In this document: in pieces, positions 31,681 to 33,645 of the stretch
Layout: each line of letters opens with the position of its first letter
Position numbering within the stretch: position 1 is the stretch's first letter
From: Bacillota bacterium
Lineage (GTDB): Bacteria; Bacillota; Dethiobacteria; DTU022; UBA8154
DNA length: 33,645 nucleotides
Reading direction: 5' to 3'
Assembly (NCBI GenBank): GCA_012728375.1
Contig: JAAYFF010000061.1
Coordinates: 1 to 33,645 of the forward strand
Made by a program: the position numbers and the translations under genes
Notes under the pieces: generated by a model
The model's input: only the letters and a program-made list of their open reading frames with translations
Database searches by the model: none
Told to the model about the DNA's origin: nothing

Positions 31681-33246
31681 TTACGAATTGGCCATCTGTC
31701 TCAGCTTAAAACGCTGGATTTTGCCGGTCGCAGTCTTTGGAAGTTCATTAATCGGTTCAATCCACCGCGGGAACTTGTAAGGAGCAATTGTTTTCTTAAC
31801 AAAAAGCTTTATTTCTTCCAGAAGCTCATCATTTACTTCAATACCCTCTTTAAAAACAACATACGCTTTGGGCTTGATCAACCCGTCGTCATCGGGAGCT
31901 CCGACAACACCGCATTCCAGCACTGCGGGATGTTGCATCAGCGTGTTTTCCACTTCCACAGGAGAGACCCAGATTCCGCCGGCTTTAATCATATCATCGC
32001 CACGGCCGATGTAAGTAAAGTACCCTTCTTCATCCATAACGTACTGGTCTCCGGTATAAAACCACTCACCCTGGAAAGCTTTTTTAGTCTTTTCGTGCTT
32101 ATTCCAGTAGCATGCTGCAGTACTGTCTCCCTTAATCATCAAAATGCCGGGCTCCCCGGGAGGCAAGGCATTGCCGTCAGGATCCACTATCTTGGCTTCA
32201 TAACCAGGCACTATTTTACCGGTGCAGTCGGGTTTGGACTCGCCAATCCTGTTACTGATATAGATGTGTAGAATTTCTGTGGAACCAATCCCGTCAAGGA
32301 TTTCAATGCCCCATCTTTCTTTCCACTGTTTCCATACAGTGCCAGGAAGCGCTTCTCCGGCTGAAATGCCCAACCTCACCGAACTCAAATCATATTTCTT
32401 TTCCGCATCTTTAACCTGTAGCATGGCATTGTATGATGTGGGCACTCCGAAGAAAAGCGTGGGCTTGTATTTGGTTATAATACTGTACACATGTTCAGGC
32501 TGCGGACGCCCCGGATCCAAGATAATCGACCCGCCCACATAAAAGGCAAAATAAAGGCCGTTACCCAGTCCGTAAGCGAAAAACAACCTCGCAACGGAGT
32601 AAGTGCGGTCATTTTCATTAATCTTCAGTATACCCTTGGCATAGTACTCGCAGCAATAGGACATGTCATGGTGCAGATGGACGGTACCTTTCGGAAAACC
32701 GGTGGTTCCTGAGCTGTACAGCCAGAAAGCCGCATCATCCGGTGAAGTGGGAGCTGTTTCGCACTCAGCCGAAAAACCGCTGATCAATTCGGCGAAATTA
32801 AGAGTACCCTCAACCGCCTTGCCGACCACAATTATATTTTCCAAGAACATTAGGTCATCTTTGACCTTAAGAATGCCGGGCAGCAGTTCTTCGCTGACGA
32901 CAACAGCTTTAGCCCTGCTGTCATTCAAAAGGTAAAGATAATCATCCGGTATTAACATGGTGTTTGTCGGAATGGGCACAGCGCCGATCTTCATGGCACC
33001 AAAAAAGGCATAAACAAATTCCGGGCAGTCAAAAGTTAGGAGCAACACTCTGTCTTCCAAATCGATTCCCAAGGATTTTAGTGCATTACCGGTGCGATTG
33101 ACATTCTCCAATACCTGCCTGTAGGTAATTTCTTCATCCTTGTAGTAAATCGCTACTTTTTCGCCTCGCCCTTGCTGAACGTTCCAATCGACAAAACGTT
33201 CCGCGGCATTAAACTTTTCCGGAAAACTAAGCTGCGATAAGTTCAT
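31681..33246 (-). CDS. benzoate-CoA ligase family protein
   Basis: 521-residue acyl-adenylate-forming enzyme that would activate an aromatic carboxylate with ATP and CoA. AMP-binding motif YSSGTTGFPKG is at residues 177-187, GSTEILHIY follows, then the hinge region YTGDQYVMDEEGYFTYIGR and the catalytic lysine K509 in ATGKIQR. The overall sequence (start MNLSQLSFPEKFNAAE; PIPTNTMLIPDDY) fits the benzoate/4-hydroxybenzoate-CoA ligase group better than acetyl-CoA synthetases. The ATG has GGAGGTATTCAT before it. The substrate is not proven. A sigma-54 promoter and possible activator site lie upstream, fitting substrate-induced expression in an aromatic-degrading anaerobe. Confidence 0.88.
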   Translation of the reverse strand: MNLSQLSFPEKFNAAERFVDWNVQQGRGEKVAIYYKDEEITYRQVLENVNRTGNALKSLGIDLEDRVLLLTFDCPEFVYAFFGAMKIGAVPIPTNTMLIPDDYLYLLNDSRAKAVVVSEELLPGILKVKDDLMFLENIIVVGKAVEGTLNFAELISGFSAECETAPTSPDDAAFWLYSSGTTGFPKGTVHLHHDMSYCCEYYAKGILKINENDRTYSVARLFFAYGLGNGLYFAFYVGGSIILDPGRPQPEHVYSIITKYKPTLFFGVPTSYNAMLQVKDAEKKYDLSSVRLGISAGEALPGTVWKQWKERWGIEILDGIGSTEILHIYISNRIGESKPDCTGKIVPGYEAKIVDPDGNALPPGEPGILMIKGDSTAACYWNKHEKTKKAFQGEWFYTGDQYVMDEEGYFTYIGRGDDMIKAGGIWVSPVEVENTLMQHPAVLECGVVGAPDDDGLIKPKAYVVFKEGIEVNDELLEEIKLFVKKTIAPYKFPRWIEPINELPKTATGKIQRFKLRQMANS

Positions 33247-33466
33247 ATGAATACCTCCTTAACGCTGATATTTACAACATCCCGCCCCGCGTGTACCGTC
33301 TCATCCGGCTGCAACTCCGTTTCCAGTCTCCATTTGTTTTCAATAAATGTTGTTTATCCTTGCAGCTTTTTCTATCCACCCCTTTGCTACATTTTTATTA
33401 ACAGCAAACCCCTTGCTCGAAATCTGTTTAACAACGTCTTTTTATGTCAATTTTCTAGTTTTAAAA

Positions 33467-33483
33467 TGCAATATATATGCCAA
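33467..33483 (-). promoter_or_regulatory. sigma-54 (-24/-12) promoter of the aromatic CoA ligase gene
   Basis: The minus strand reads TTGGCATATATATTGCA. GG (33481-33480) and GC (33469-33468) are exactly 12 nt apart, and the match to TGGCAC-N5-TTGCA differs only at one base. The leader to the ATG would be about 210 nt. It implies a sigma-54 activator, probably outside the window. Confidence 0.65.
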
Positions 33484-33558
33484 TGTTTCGCTACATTTTT
33501 AAATCTCATTTTCCGCACCCTTTGGCATAAAAAATCATAATTTCTGTTTACCAGCATA

Positions 33559-33573
33559 TGGCAATAGGTGCCA
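33559..33573. promoter_or_regulatory. palindromic candidate activator site
   Basis: TGGCA-N5-TGCCA, a perfect short inverted repeat centred about 85 bp upstream of the -24 element, where enhancer-binding proteins normally bind. The motif is short, so chance occurrence is possible. Confidence 0.35.
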
Positions 33574-33575
33574 TT

Positions 33576-33645
33576 TTAAGGAGCTCTTGGCTTTGTGAAA
33601 ATATCCATCTCAAAACCGATCATCCTTAGTGCTCTGCCGAGTTCC
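33576..33645 (-). CDS. 3' end of an unidentified gene
   Basis: A minus-strand frame open from the right edge ends with TAA at 33576-33578 after ELGRALRMIGFEMDIFTKP and RAP. The codon pattern looks coding, but the 22 residues are too few to name a family. A plus-strand reading (GTG at 33594 after AAGGAG) is the alternative and cannot be excluded. The interval 33247-33575 otherwise holds the regulatory sites described above. Confidence 0.4.
   Translation of the reverse strand, partial: ELGRALRMIGFEMDIFTKPRAP

Noticed and set aside
1-33645. CRISPR array, insertion sequence or prophage module
   Set aside because: No regularly spaced direct repeats, intact transposase, integrase or phage structural genes are visible.

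Overview
The window looks like a chromosomal segment of a spore-forming, anaerobic Firmicute of the Desulfotomaculum/Pelotomaculum kind (class Clostridia). The evidence is a T-box-controlled arginine operon, a complete gerABC-type spore germination operon, a YmfF/YmfH pair and YmfJ-like DUF3243 protein, an archaeal-type prolyl-tRNA synthetase, strong Shine-Dalgarno sequences with many TTG/GTG starts, and a benzoate-CoA-ligase-type enzyme. The species is an inference; no rRNA is present.

Layout. (1) 1-8323, minus strand: argC-argJ-argB-argD-argF-argG-argH, the acetyl-recycling route from glutamate to arginine. It is preceded by a sigma-A promoter and a T-box leader with an arginine CGC specifier. 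argH runs off the left edge. (2) 8364-10023, minus: a stand-alone biotin-dependent carboxyltransferase subunit (PccB/MmdA type) with its own promoter and a cre-like site at the likely transcription start. (3) 10224-12648: a convergent pair, a P-loop protein fused to an Asp23/YloU-like domain (plus) and a SPASM-like radical SAM protein (minus), meeting at a strong hairpin terminator. (4) 12884-20670, minus: proS, two M16-family proteins (YmfH active, YmfF lacking the zinc motif), a large alkaline-phosphatase-like polytopic membrane protein, and an overlapping family-4 glycosyltransferase. (5) 20767-21023, plus: tandem tRNA-Arg(CCG) and tRNA-Arg(CCU) with promoter and terminator. (6) 21024-26900: an AT-richer, loosely packed accessory stretch with an orphan acidic protein, a HicB-like remnant, a gamma-glutamylcyclotransferase-like protein, DinB (Pol IV) with broken reading frames on both sides, an ADP-ribosylglycohydrolase, a zinc-ribbon membrane protein and the DUF3243 protein. 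(7) 27093-31369, plus: gerA-gerB-gerC plus a small two-helix membrane protein. gerB appears to need a non-canonical CTG start. (8) 31397-33645, minus: a truncated fdhD C-terminus with its own ribosome-binding site and a structured leader, then a benzoate-CoA-ligase-like gene behind a near-consensus sigma-54 promoter, and the 3' tail of an unidentified gene at the right edge.

How it works together. The arginine genes form one pathway, sensed through uncharged tRNA-Arg. The ger genes form one membrane receptor complex. The YmfF/YmfH pair belongs to the family linked in Bacillus to EF-P modification. I see no CRISPR array, intact insertion sequence or prophage. The best candidates for under-described biology are the P-loop/Asp23-like fusion, the AlkP-like/polytopic membrane protein coupled to its glycosyltransferase, the fdhD remnant with a structured leader, and the sigma-54 control of the aromatic acyl-CoA ligase.
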